A DNA stretch of 64,000 nt from Streptomyces sp. NBC_00287 (GTDB lineage: Bacteria; Actinomycetota; Actinomycetes; Streptomycetales; Streptomycetaceae). Every line of letters starts with the position of its first letter. Position 1 is the stretch's first letter. This document shows positions 1-8,313 of this stretch, piece by piece. The notes under the pieces were generated by a model. It was not told where the DNA came from and made no database searches. It saw only the letters and a list, made by a program, of their open reading frames with translations. The position numbers and the translations under genes were made by a program. The stretch spans positions 9,424,001-9,488,000 of the forward strand of contig NZ_CP108053.1 of assembly GCF_036173105.1 (NCBI RefSeq), read 5' to 3'.

Positions 1-90
1 GTCGCTGAAGGGTCGGAGCGCGCCGCCGGGCTATAGGTAGAGATCGCCGGAATCAGCCCATTTCCGGCGGTCATCGAGAAGGAGCGAACA

Positions 91-828
91 ATGGCCGACC
101 CCGAGCTGGACGTAGACGGAATCGCAGTACTGCGCAACAAGGTGAGCATCGGTCGCTACGACCCCGACTGGGTGGAGAACGCCGCACAGCTGGAGGTGTC
201 CAACAGCAGGGAAGGCGGCGGGAACAACAGTCACGCCGTGAACGCGTACTCCAAGACGGGCGTCGGGGTGGACGCGACCAGCGCGACGACCTATGGCCTG
301 GTCGCGAGCGGCGGTTACAAGGCCGCATGGTTCCGTGGCGACGTCATGGTGGACGGAAAACTCACCAAAACTACCCTTGAATTCACCATCGACCATCCGC
401 TGGAGCCGGAAGGCAAGTACCTCAATCATGCTTCCGTCGAGAGCGACGAGAGGAAGAACGTATACGACGGAGAAGTTGTCCTGGACGGGACCGGAGAGGC
501 CGAAATCGTCCTGCCGGACTGGTTCCAGGCACTCAACGAGCGGTTCCGCTACCAGCTCACAGCCGTCGGCCGCGCGGCCCCGAACCTGCACGTGGGACAG
601 GAGCTGGACGGCAATCGGTTCACCATCACCGGAGGAGACCCCGGGACGCGCGTCTGCTGGCAGGTGACCGGAGTCCGGCACGATCCCTACGCGCGCGCCA
701 ACCCGCTCGTCGTCGAGACCTCCAAGAGCGGGCACGAGCACGGCAAGTACCGGCATCCCGAGGCGTACGGGCTGTCGCTCGAGCGGCGGATCGTACCGCC
801 CGCGTATGTCTCACCCGTGAAGGCATGA
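91..828 (+). CDS. Conserved hypothetical protein with phage-tail/surface-protein-like C-terminal module
   Basis: Encodes 245 aa. A GAAGGAG ribosome-binding site lies about 6 nt before the ATG. Around residues 73-110 there is a glycine-rich stretch ending in WFRGDVMVDG. From about residue 135 a conserved block follows (SVESDERKNVYDG, then LPDWFQALN, then RYQLTAVG, and finally CWQVTGVR near residue 190). I recognise this block from large bacterial surface or tail-fibre-like proteins of unknown function, where it sits at the C-terminus. There is no signal peptide or membrane segment. Function is unknown. It stands alone, with a leftward Tn3 remnant downstream. Confidence 0.75.
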   Translation: MADPELDVDGIAVLRNKVSIGRYDPDWVENAAQLEVSNSREGGGNNSHAVNAYSKTGVGVDATSATTYGLVASGGYKAAWFRGDVMVDGKLTKTTLEFTIDHPLEPEGKYLNHASVESDERKNVYDGEVVLDGTGEAEIVLPDWFQALNERFRYQLTAVGRAAPNLHVGQELDGNRFTITGGDPGTRVCWQVTGVRHDPYARANPLVVETSKSGHEHGKYRHPEAYGLSLERRIVPPAYVSPVKA

Positions 829-859
829 GACGAAGGCCTGAGACGGCGACCCGCGCAGT

Positions 860-1309
860 TCAACCGGACTGCCGGGCCGCCTCGGCCAAGGTGGTGAGGA
901 TGCGCCGGGTCTTGTTCTCGGAATGCTCGGAGACCGTCAGCCCACGCTCCCGCACCGCTTCGTTCAGGCGGCGCTGCTTGCGCCCGGCCCGCGCCGTGAA
1001 TTCGTCGGCGTTCTCCCCGTTCTTGGGCTTCACCCGGATCGAGGCCTCCAAGAAGTCCAGTTCGGCGGCCGACCACGTCTCCAGGTTCACCTCCAGGTCC
1101 CCGAGCGAAACGTCCCGGGCTCGGGCAGAGAAGACCGGACCCAGCGCCACCAGCCCGTCGAGCCGGACGGCGGAAGCGCAGGCGTGCACGAACTGGTCCT
1201 GCACCTCGTCGATCGGTGCGGCGGGATCGGCTCCGGGCTGCACCGCGGCCGACAGCGCGCCCGGCGGGTGATCGTGCACCAGGGAGGCGGCCAGCACGCG
1301 GCCGCTCAT
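860..1309 (-). CDS. Hypothetical protein (149 aa) coupled to a Tn3 transposase remnant
   Basis: The 149-aa product starts at an ATG whose bases overlap the TGA of the Tn3 transposase remnant upstream (ATGA), so it was probably translated with the transposase. Visible features are an acidic middle (SLGDLEVNLETWSAAELDFL) and a basic, helical C-terminus with NADEFTARAGRKQRRLNEAV. I do not recognise the family. The context suggests a passenger gene of the Tn3-type element. An in-frame extension upstream runs antisense-like through the transposase and is not credible. Confidence 0.55.
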   Translation of the reverse strand: MSGRVLAASLVHDHPPGALSAAVQPGADPAAPIDEVQDQFVHACASAVRLDGLVALGPVFSARARDVSLGDLEVNLETWSAAELDFLEASIRVKPKNGENADEFTARAGRKQRRLNEAVRERGLTVSEHSENKTRRILTTLAEAARQSG

Positions 1310-1612
1310 CGTCCGGGGCCGCTGGCGGTGATATTGAACTGGTAGCGGCCGAGGAAGTTGAGGTGTCGGTCCTTGAGCGGGGAGAGTCGGGCCGCGTCCT
1401 CGTCCTCGTCCTCGATGTCGTGTCCCTCTGCGCGAAGCTGGGCGACGGCGGCGTCCAGGTAGCGGGTGTTCCACAGGACCACGGCGTTGAGGACCCGGCC
1501 GAGTGCGGCGAGCTGGTCTTGCTGTCCCTTGCGGTACGCCTGGCGGATCTGGCCCCGGCCGCCATGGCAGATCGCGTGGGCCAGCCGGTGGCGGGACTTC
1601 GAGGTTGAGGAA
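1306..1612 (-). pseudogene. Tn3-family transposase, C-terminal remnant
   Basis: About 100 codons of the extreme C-terminus of a Tn3-family DDE transposase. Recognisable blocks are SRHRLAHAICHGGRGQIRQA, then VLWNTRYLDAAVAQLRAEG, then LKDRHLNFLGRYQFN just before the stop. Complete Tn3 transposases are about 1,000 aa, so roughly 90% is missing. Upstream (above about 1612) the reading frame enters unrelated sequence. I see no 38-bp Tn3 inverted repeat nearby. It is a decayed transposon end. Confidence 0.8.
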
Positions 1613-1820
1613 CAACGGCATCAAAGAAATGCCGTTTCTATGACAGAGAGACGGAGAGGTTCACCGCCCCAACGCGCCGCATTGAGTGCGGCGACGAGGC
1701 AGGCTGCGCAGCTACGAACCGATCGGAGGTACGGCTGGCCGTTTGATGTTGAGGTGCCGGTTCTCGGCAGGTTATGTCAGGGAGCGTCAGTGACAGGCTG
1801 GCTCACCATACATTCAAGTA

Positions 1821-3652
1821 ATGTCCGATCAATCGGAGTCGTCCTCACGTCCTGTCACCTCGTCGGGTCCCTCGGGTCCCTCGGGTCCCTCGGGTCCCTT
1901 GGAGCCCTCCGTCCTCTCCCGCCGTGGTGTTCTGCGCGCCGCGGCCGCTGCCGGAGCGTTAGGCATCCCGCTCGGCGCCGCCGTAGCCGGGGCCTCCCCT
2001 GCCGCTGCGGCGCCCGCGATCGTTCCGAGTGCCGCACCCGAACTACCCGCCGGGCTCGTGCCCTACCTCTCTCCCTACATCAACTGGTCCGGCGAGATCA
2101 CCCACGGCGGGCTGTGGGCCTGCGCGCCCCGCACGGGGCAGGACCTCGCCGACCTCGCCAACTGGGCCCATGCAAACGGCTGGCGGCTGCGTGCCCGTGG
2201 TAAGTCGCACAACTGGTCGCCTCTGACCCTGACTTCGGCCACCGAGCCCGACGCACAGGTCCTCCTGCTGGACACCACCGAGCACCTGACGCGCGTGGAA
2301 CTCACCACCCCGCCCCCCGGCGCCCCTGGCGCGGTGCGGGCCCAGACGGGAGTGACCCTCGAGACGCTCATGGCCTTCCTCGCCGATCACGGACTGGGCG
2401 TCACCAACACTCCCGCGCCCGGGGAGTTGACCCTGGGCGGCACACTGGCCATTGACGCCCATGGCACCAGCGTCCCCGCGGACGGCGAGTCCGCCCGCCC
2501 CGGCCACACCTACGGCAGCCTCAGCAACCTCGTCCTGTCCCTGACTGCCGTCGTCTGGGACTCCGCCCAGGACGCCTACGTCGTGAAGACCTTCCACCGA
2601 GGAGCTGACGAGGAGTGCGAGGCGCTGGCCACCCACCTTGGGCGCGGCCTGATCGTGGAGGCCGAACTCCAGGCCGGCGAGGACATCCCGCTGCGCTGCC
2701 AGAGCCGCGTCGACCTCACCGCCGACGAACTGTTCGCCGCCCCGGGCAGCGCCCTCGCCGCCCGGGGAAACACCTTCGCGGATTTCATGGCGGAGTCGGG
2801 GCGGGTGGAGACGATCTGGTTCGCCTTCACCGACCGGCCCTGGCTCAAGGTGTGGAGTCTCAGCCCCGAGCGCCCGGCCACCTCCAGGCCGGTGCACGAC
2901 CCGTACAACTACCCGTTCAGCGACTCCGTCCCAACCCCGGTCGCCCGATTGTCCGGGCTTCTTGTGGCAGGCTCCTGGCATCTCGCGCCGGTTCTCGGCG
3001 CCGCGCAGTACACGGTGGCGGCGACCGGACTGACCGCCACCGTCGCGAAGGACTTGTGGGGCCCCTCGTACACCCTTCAGTTCTACTTGCGCCCCACGAC
3101 CCTGCGTGAGACCGCCAACGGGTACGGGATCCTCACCAGCCGCGCCGACGTCCAGCGCGTTGTCTCCGAGTTCGCCGTTACTACCGGCAACGGCTGGAGG
3201 CCTGGGCCGCGGCGGGCAGATTCCCGATCAACGGGCAGGTGGAAATCAGAGTCAGCGGCCTCGACCAGCCCGACGACTCCGCGGCGCCCGGCGCCCGCCC
3301 GCCACTGCTCTCTGTCGTCCGCCCGCACCCCGACCACGCGGAGTACGACTGCGTGGTGTGGGTGGACGTCCTGACCCAGCCCACCTCCCCCGGAGCCCAC
3401 GAGTTCTACCGGGAACTGGAGCGCTTTCTCATGAGCACCTTCGACGGCGGTTACGCTCTCACCCGCGTCGAGTGGTCCAAGGGCTGGGGCTATACGGATA
3501 CGGCAGCCTGGGCCGACGAGCAGATCATCGAGTCCGCGGTGCCCGCTTCGTACGGCGCCGGGCAGTGGTCCGAAGCCGTCTCCATTCTGGACCGGCTCGA
3601 TCCCCACCGGGTCTTCGGAAACGGCTTCACGGATCAACTGGTGCGCTACTGA
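1821..3652 (+). pseudogene. Class II cholesterol-oxidase-like FAD-binding (PCMH) oxidase, Tat-exported, frameshifted
   Basis: Secreted covalent-flavin oxidase related to Brevibacterium-type (class II) cholesterol oxidase. Residues 31-66 form a twin-arginine signal (SRRGVLRAAAAAGALG). A PCMH-type FAD domain follows, with GKSHNWSPL; His130 is the likely 8-alpha-N1-histidyl flavin attachment site. The substrate domain runs to the C-terminus (FGNGFTDQLVRY). The gene is broken: after codon 451 (3171-3173) the frame needs one extra base, since TTCGCCG should read TTCCGCCG to give EFRRYYRQRLEAW. With that base restored a single reading frame of about 610 aa results. It is either a real null mutation or a sequencing error. 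Codon 47, inside the Tat signal, is TTA, which would make translation bldA-dependent in Streptomyces. Confidence 0.8.
1863..1898 (+). repeat. 4 x 9-bp in-frame tandem repeat (Ser-Gly-Pro)
   Basis: Four perfect copies of TCGGGTCCC inside the oxidase N-terminal region encode (SGP)4, immediately before the Tat signal. The unit length is a multiple of three, so copy-number change would alter the linker without shifting the frame. Confidence 0.85.
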
Positions 3653-3659
3653 ACCTCTT

Positions 3660-3966
3660 TCATCCTGCGTATTCGAAGGTGAGGAGGGTGTGGACTGCTG
3701 CGACCACTGCCGATGCGGTTGGTCGAGCATCGGGCTTGGCGTAGCAGCCGCCGTCAGGGCTTGAGGCGGGCGAAGGCGCGTTCGCCTGGAGCGCGGAGAC
3801 GGGCGTGGTCGCGGTTGTACTGCTGGTAGTGCTCCGGGAGTTCGCGGTGGCCGTAGCAGGGGGTGCGGACGGTGGCGCCGGCACCTTGGTAGGCGCGGTC
3901 GGCCAGGACGAGGATCTGGCGGGTGAGACAGGCCTGGACGATGCCGTGAGCGCGGACTGCGGTGCA
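3660..3966 (-). pseudogene. IS5-family (DDE_4) transposase C-terminal remnant
   Basis: Degenerate transposase end. The blocks QILVLADRAYQGAGATVRT, then GHRELPEHYQQYNRDHARL, then APGERAFARLK are typical of the DDE_Tnp_4 C-terminal catalytic region. The expected Trp after LKP is a stop (TGA), and a second frameshift separates the final VVAAVHTLLTFEYAG. The N-terminal two thirds are absent. It abuts a second, different IS5-type fragment at about 3965. It is non-functional. Confidence 0.7.
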
Positions 3967-4282
3967 TGTGGGCGACGGCCTGGACGGCGTGGTGGAGTCC
4001 GTCGCCGCGGTGCCGGCAGTCCCGCAGAATCTTGTACTGCTTCATCCCGCCGATCACGTGCTCTACCCGGGCGCGGACCTTGCGGTGGGCGGCGTTGTCC
4101 TCTTCCTCGCCCTTGAGCAGCGGCCGTCCGGGCCGTCCGCGATGCGGGACGACGAGGCCGGTGTTGAGGTAGGCACCGTCGCCCAGCACTGTCACTCCCT
4201 CACAATGTTCGGCCGGGTCGCAGCGCCGCCAGGCGTGCGCATCCGCGGTGGCAGTCGGCACCGGACGGGCGGCTGCCACCAC
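3962..4282 (-). pseudogene. Second IS5-family (DDE_4) transposase C-terminal remnant
   Basis: About 105 codons from a different DDE_4-type transposase. VTVLGDGAYLNTGLVVPHR holds the second catalytic Asp region, and VRARVEHVIGGMKQYKILRD holds the catalytic Glu. HHAVQAVAHMH follows, near the normal C-terminus. The reading frame continues into the neighbouring remnant without meaning. The N-terminal half and both terminal repeats are missing. The upstream edge lies about 50 bp from the terB stop codon. Confidence 0.65.
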
Positions 4283-4328
4283 CAGCCGGACACGGTCTTT
4301 AGTCGGTATCTGCGTCGGCCCGCCGAAG

Positions 4329-4892
4329 TCAGAGCTGGAACTCCGCGGGGGACAGTCCCAGGGTCGTGCACGCCTCGCGGAGGACCATCTGCTCGGCCTG
4401 GGAGAAGTGCCCGTCGGCGCCGGCGATGACCATGCCGGTCTGGATGACCGCCCGGGCCTCGGTGGGCTTCTTGGCGGCCTTGGCGATGTCCTGCAGCGCC
4501 TCGGCTTTACCGTGCGTGAAGTTGCGGGTGAGCTGGTCGACGTGCTTGTGGAAGCGCTGGCGCAGCTGCTCGGGGGGAAAGTTCTGGAGTACCTCGTTGC
4601 TGAGGATCATGGACTCCATCTGCTGGATCTCGTGCGCGTCGACGTGGCCGTCGGCCGCGGCGACCAGTGCGCACATTGCCATGCTCGCGTCCCGGTAGGC
4701 ACCGCTCTTCAGCTCGGTCTTGATCGAGCTGAGCTGGGTTTTGAGCAGGCCCGTGAGCTGTGCGCGGGAGCCACCGCGCGAGCCGCCTTGCGGGCCGGCG
4801 TGCGATCCGCCGTGCGGTGCGCCGGCCTGTCGGCCCTGGGCTTGCTGCTGCAAGGTCTTGGCTTGGTCCTTGAGCCGGTCGAACAGTGCCAT
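4329..4892 (-). CDS. terB: TerB-family tellurite-resistance/stress protein
   Basis: 187-aa cytoplasmic protein. The start is set by GAGGTGA about 6 nt before the ATG; a longer in-frame start is not supported. The N-terminal 20 residues (MALFDRLKDQAKTLQQQAQG) and a Gly/Ser/His-rich linker precede an all-helical TerB domain (about 70-187). The domain carries two acidic metal-binding-like loops, AAADGHVDAHE and AGADGHFSQAE, characteristic of TerB/TerB-like proteins. These belong to ter-type membrane-associated stress and metal-sensing systems. No other ter genes are in this window, so it is an orphan here. Confidence 0.88.
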   Translation of the reverse strand: MALFDRLKDQAKTLQQQAQGRQAGAPHGGSHAGPQGGSRGGSRAQLTGLLKTQLSSIKTELKSGAYRDASMAMCALVAAADGHVDAHEIQQMESMILSNEVLQNFPPEQLRQRFHKHVDQLTRNFTHGKAEALQDIAKAAKKPTEARAVIQTGMVIAGADGHFSQAEQMVLREACTTLGLSPAEFQL

Positions 4893-5138
4893 CGATGTCA
4901 CCTCGGTGCTCGAACTGTGTGATCTCTCCCCGTGAACGCCCCACTTCCGGCAAAGGTTCCACCGCACCGGCGGCCGGGCGGACGCGGGGGTGACGGCGAG
5001 CATGAAGGCTGCCGCGAGCGTGCCGATAACCGTGACGATGCGTCTACGCGAGAGGGTTCCTGATCCTGCCGCTCACGGAGTACCTACAACTGTCCAGGGT
5101 GAGCCAGACAGGCGCGCACACGTCGGCCCGGGCGCGGT

Positions 5139-5509
5139 GTGGTGGTGTCCAATCCCGGCGCCGAAACCGCCGGCCTCTCCGTACCCGCGCTCCACCGCCA
5201 GATCACCGGCCACCTCAAATGGAAAGGCCTCACCATGGTGGTCGCGTACACCGGCGGCACCGCCGTCGCCTTCGGCTACGCCTTCCCGTGCACCGCCGAG
5301 TACTGGTTCGGTGATCCCTTCTCGACCAGGTGCCCCAAGGCGCCCGCACCGAGCGGCTGATGGGTCTGTGTGAGCTCGCGGTCCGCCCGCCGTGGCAGTC
5401 CCAGGGCATCGGCACCCGGCTCCACGCCGAGCTGCTGAAGGCTGTCAACCCCCGCTGGTCCAGCCTCCTAGCCGTACCCTCCAACCGGCGCGGCCAGAAT
5501 CTCAGGGGT
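5139..5509 (+). pseudogene. GNAT-type N-acetyltransferase remnant (frameshifted)
   Basis: The first part reads VVAYTGGTAVAFGYAFPCTA and EYWFG. The second, in a different frame from about 5318, reads MGLCELAVRPPWQSQGIG then TRLHAELLKA. This is the acetyl-CoA-binding motif A of GNAT enzymes (Q/R-x-x-G-x-G/A as QSQGIGT). The C-terminal substrate part (G-Y strand) is missing and the sequence runs into a TPR fragment at about 5515. Frameshift and truncation make it non-functional. Confidence 0.55.
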
Positions 5510-5519
5510 GTGCCGGAGG

Positions 5520-5757
5520 ATGCCGTCTCCCGCTTCGGCGACGAGTACTGGGCGAAGACCACCCCCACACCCTCACCACCCCGGCACAACATGGCCCACT
5601 TGCGAGGGGAGACGGGGGATGCGGCGGGAGCCGCCACCGCCTACGCCGACCTACTCCCGCACATGGTCCGGGTACTGGGCGAAGACCACCCCCGCACCCT
5701 CGCCGCCCACGCCAACCTGGCCTACTGGCGGGGCGAGGCAGGGGGCAACGGTGCACC
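5520..5757 (+). pseudogene. Kinesin-light-chain-type TPR fragment
   Basis: A shred of a tetratricopeptide protein of the NB-ARC/TPR kind common in Streptomyces. One repeat reads GDAAGAATAYADLLPHMVRV then LGEDHPRTLAAHANLAYWRG. A preceding half repeat (VLGEDHPHTLTT) lies in another frame. There is no start codon, N-terminal domain or proper end. It is fused by rearrangement to the GNAT remnant on the left and to non-homologous sequence on the right. Confidence 0.55.
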
Positions 5758-5855
5758 AGGTTCCGTCCTGACCAGCCGTTGGGCGTGCAGGGCCCGCGCC
5801 CAACTGGGCCCGACGGCACCCGTACGGCGCAGGCGCAGGGTGGAAGACATGGCGA

Positions 5856-6095
5856 GTGACCTGGATGCCGCCGGAGCCGATACTGACCACGCCCACACCC
5901 CGGCCAGACCTGCCGCCGGGGTGGGCAGCGGAACCGAAGTGGGACGGATTCCGGGCCCTGTTGTCGGTCGATGCGGGCACGGTGGTGCTGCGCTCGCGCC
6001 GCGGTACCGAGTTGGCGCCGGCGTTCCCGGAGATCGTGGCCGGGGCGGCGCAGCTGCCGGACGCGACGCGCTGGACGGGGTTATGTGACCTGTAG
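5856..6095 (+). pseudogene. ATP-dependent DNA ligase, N-terminal stub
   Basis: 79 codons with a GTG start (5856). They match the N-terminus of actinobacterial ATP-dependent DNA ligases: the nucleotidyl-transferase motif AEPKWDGFRALL carries the adenylated Lys of KxDG, followed by LRSRRGTELAPAFPEIVAGA. The sequence stops where motif III (DGELV) should begin. A complete ligase is over 300 aa. A second, non-identical stub of the same gene type lies at 10761. Confidence 0.65.
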
Positions 6096-6184
6096 GGGGT
6101 GTCTCAGCCTCAGGGTGTCTCAGGCGGCGCAGCTCCCATAGACGAGACGTGACGGGCGTCGCGGCCACGTGCCGCAGCGGCCGC

Positions 6185-6523
6185 TCAGAGGTGGCCGTCC
6201 AGGAACTTCCGTAGCTCGGCGATGGTCATAGGCCCCGTGCCGTGCGCCACCGCCTCTCCCTCCTTCAGCAGGACGTAGGACGGGGCTCCGGTGATCCCGT
6301 ATCGCTCGGTTGCGGCCGGACAACGCGTGATGTCGGCGCGTACGGCCGTCAGGCGGCCCGTGTAGTCGTCCGCGATGCCACCCACGACGAGGTCCATCAC
6401 CCGGCAGGGCTCGATTGCCTTGGGCCATGTCCCGGTGAAGTATGCGAGGACCGGAACTCCGCTCATCCCGAGGATGAAATTGAACTCCGCGTCCTCACGG
6501 GGTCGGTGAACCCGCTTCGCCAT
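6185..6523 (-). CDS. Thioredoxin-like protein lacking the CxxC active site
   Basis: 112 aa; AGGAG lies 6 nt before the chosen ATG (6523). The thioredoxin fold is readable: VPVLAYFTGTW strand, then helix, then RLTAVRADITRCPAATERYG, then a cis-Pro loop GITGAPSYVLL and C-terminal GPMTIAELRKFLDGHL. The canonical WCGPC is replaced by WPKAIEPC, so the nucleophilic Cys is missing and only one Cys remains at the site. A conventional disulfide reductase role is therefore unlikely; a chaperone or redox-sensing adaptor role is possible. It is a single gene flanked by fragments. Confidence 0.7.
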   Translation of the reverse strand: MAKRVHRPREDAEFNFILGMSGVPVLAYFTGTWPKAIEPCRVMDLVVGGIADDYTGRLTAVRADITRCPAATERYGITGAPSYVLLKEGEAVAHGTGPMTIAELRKFLDGHL

Positions 6524-7086
6524 GGAAACTCCTGACCTCACGTTCCGTCATTCCATCCCCATCATCCCTCGCGCGGTGTGCCAGGCCGGCCCGGTCGGTC
6601 GTCCGGCTGACCTGTCGGAAGGCAGGCACGGGGCCGTCGCAGAACCACGGTGGTCCCCGGCGCGAGCGGCCCGGCCCCCCGCCCCCGGGTGACCCGGCCT
6701 GGCCGCCCCGCCGGTCACCCAGCTGCCGCCCGCCGCGCGCCCGTGGGTCAGCTCGTGCCAGGACAGCGCCCTCCACGACGACATGAAAGCCGTTTTCCAG
6801 GGCATAGCTGCCCAGATCACCGGCCAGATGCACGATGAGCGCGTCGACGAGCGGGCCGGTGCGCATCGTCCACCCGATCCAGTCGAGCCGTATCCGCCAC
6901 CGTGCTTCTCAGAGACAGCGCCTCCGACGGGCTTCCCGAGGCCTTGTCTGGTCTTCACATCAACCCCCGGTCTCAGCTGGCTCATACCGCTATTCCCCGG
7001 GCCGCAGGAGCCAGCTGATGGCGCCGAGAACGAGGCACGATTGCTGAACCGCTCGCGGACGCGGTTGTGGCCGGTCGAAGTACGCG
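6524..7086. other. Intergenic stretch without a supportable gene
   Basis: About 560 bp between the thioredoxin-like gene and the PucR regulator. Only compositional open frames are seen. On the minus strand near 6780-6866 a phrase resembling ALENGFHVVVEG recalls P-loop kinase (AAA_33) fragments, but no Walker A is present and the frame is not maintained. It may be a decayed gene. Confidence 0.4.
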
Positions 7087-8226
7087 TCAGCTGCCCCGAA
7101 GACCGACCGCCAGCGTCAGTTCAAGGACCCGGTGTGGCGATGCGAGATCCGGAAACAGCTCCCGCAGCTGCGACATCCGGTACCGGACGGTCTGGGGATG
7201 GACGAACAACTCCGCCGCCACCTCGTCCCGCCTGCCCTGGTGCAGCAGCCACGCCCGCAGCGTTTCCTCCAGCCGCTGTGCGGTCGCGACGGGCAAGGTC
7301 CGCAATGGTGCGAGGGCTCGGGCACGCAGGTCTGCGAACGCGTCCACGTCGGCGCTCAGCACCAGCTCGGGCAGGTGGTCCTCGGTGTCGCGAATCTCGG
7401 AGGAAAGAGAGTGCGCGCGTGCGGCTCGCGCGTACGAGGCGGACGCACGAGTCCATGGCCGGGCCGGGCCGACCACGGCGGTGCGGTCGGTCAGCTGCCG
7501 CAAGAGATGTGATCGGTCGGCATCGGGGACGAGCAGCACACCGGTGGCGTCCGGCAGATCGTCGAGGACGAGGGTGCTCGGATCGAGCGCGCGGTAGGCA
7601 GGCCGGGCCTGGGCGGCGGGCAGCAGGACCGCGGTCAGCGAAACCGGAGGCTGCCACCCGGCCCGTTGAGCAGAGACCAGCAGCACGTCCGGGCTCGCAC
7701 CGGCGAGGAGGTCGCGAGCCAGGTGCTCCAGGTGGCGCTCTTGATCCCTGCCCCGGGCGGCCAGTTCGTCGGCGTGGCCCGCGGCGCTCGCGGCGGAGAG
7801 CTCGTCGATGTAGGCGAAGGTCAGCTCGGCGAACTTGGCGACCTCGGCGGCGGGCAGACCTGCGGGTACGGCCCCCGCTGCCAGGCATCGCCAGGCCACG
7901 CGGGCGCCGACACGGTAGGCGCTGAGCAGGGCGTCCATCGAACGGCCGTCGCGGACCTCGCCGCGGCCCAGCTCATAGGCTGCGTCACCGGCGTCGCCGC
8001 CTGTGGCGTTCCCGCTCGCGAGGTCCAGGTAGTGCCCCAGGGCGGTGCGGACGGCTCGGCGAATGGTGGCGCCCATGTGGCCCGAAAGGGCGTTGGCGTA
8101 GGGAGGGACCTCGTCGATGATCGCCTGGACGACCTCGTCGGCGGTGCTCTTCAGCGCTGCCCGAAGTGCGGTGACGGTCGTCTCATCCAGGGCCAGTTCG
8201 CTGGCCCTCCGGACTGCATGGCTCAT
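7087..8226 (-). CDS. PucR-family transcriptional regulator
   Basis: 379 aa, starting at the ATG at 8226 with AGGGAAC about 6 nt upstream (an in-frame TTG at 8247 is less likely). The N-terminal helical region (about 20-160, with YELGRGEVRDGRSMDALL and YRVGARVAWRCL) resembles the RsbR/GGDEF-like sensor part of this class. The C-terminus has the PucR-type helix-turn-helix: TLRAWLLHQGRRDEVAAELF then VHPQTVRYRMSQLRELF. It is transcribed divergently from the ferredoxin-reductase/desaturase pair across 87 bp containing repeats, so it probably controls that pair in response to a lipid-related or envelope signal. Confidence 0.85.
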   Translation of the reverse strand: MSHAVRRASELALDETTVTALRAALKSTADEVVQAIIDEVPPYANALSGHMGATIRRAVRTALGHYLDLASGNATGGDAGDAAYELGRGEVRDGRSMDALLSAYRVGARVAWRCLAAGAVPAGLPAAEVAKFAELTFAYIDELSAASAAGHADELAARGRDQERHLEHLARDLLAGASPDVLLVSAQRAGWQPPVSLTAVLLPAAQARPAYRALDPSTLVLDDLPDATGVLLVPDADRSHLLRQLTDRTAVVGPARPWTRASASYARAARAHSLSSEIRDTEDHLPELVLSADVDAFADLRARALAPLRTLPVATAQRLEETLRAWLLHQGRRDEVAAELFVHPQTVRYRMSQLRELFPDLASPHRVLELTLAVGLRGS

Positions 8227-8261
8227 GTTTTTGTTCCCTGCGAACAATTCAACCGACCAGA

Positions 8262-8293
8262 TTTACGTCCTGCGGTTAGGACTTTACGCCCTG
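8262..8293. promoter_or_regulatory. Candidate operator between the PucR gene and the desaturase operon
   Basis: Two 11-bp direct repeats with one mismatch, TTTACGTCCTG (8262-8272) and TTTACGCCCTG (8283-8293), start 21 bp apart, two helical turns. Overlapping them is a perfect inverted repeat GTCCT-6 nt-AGGAC (8267-8282). The position in the divergent intergenic region suits a binding site for the adjacent PucR regulator. Confidence 0.45.
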
Positions 8294-8313
8294 AGGCGCA
8301 GCAAGCTGGAGCC

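Noticed and set aside
1863..1898. Short tandem repeat considered as part of a CRISPR or minisatellite
   Set aside because: Nine-bp units with no spacers, in frame inside a coding region; simply an (SGP)4 linker.
4893..5003. In-frame 37-codon N-terminal extension of terB
   Set aside because: The internal ATG at 4892 has a good GAGGTGA ribosome-binding site and begins the known family N-terminus; the extension is low-complexity and lacks a site.
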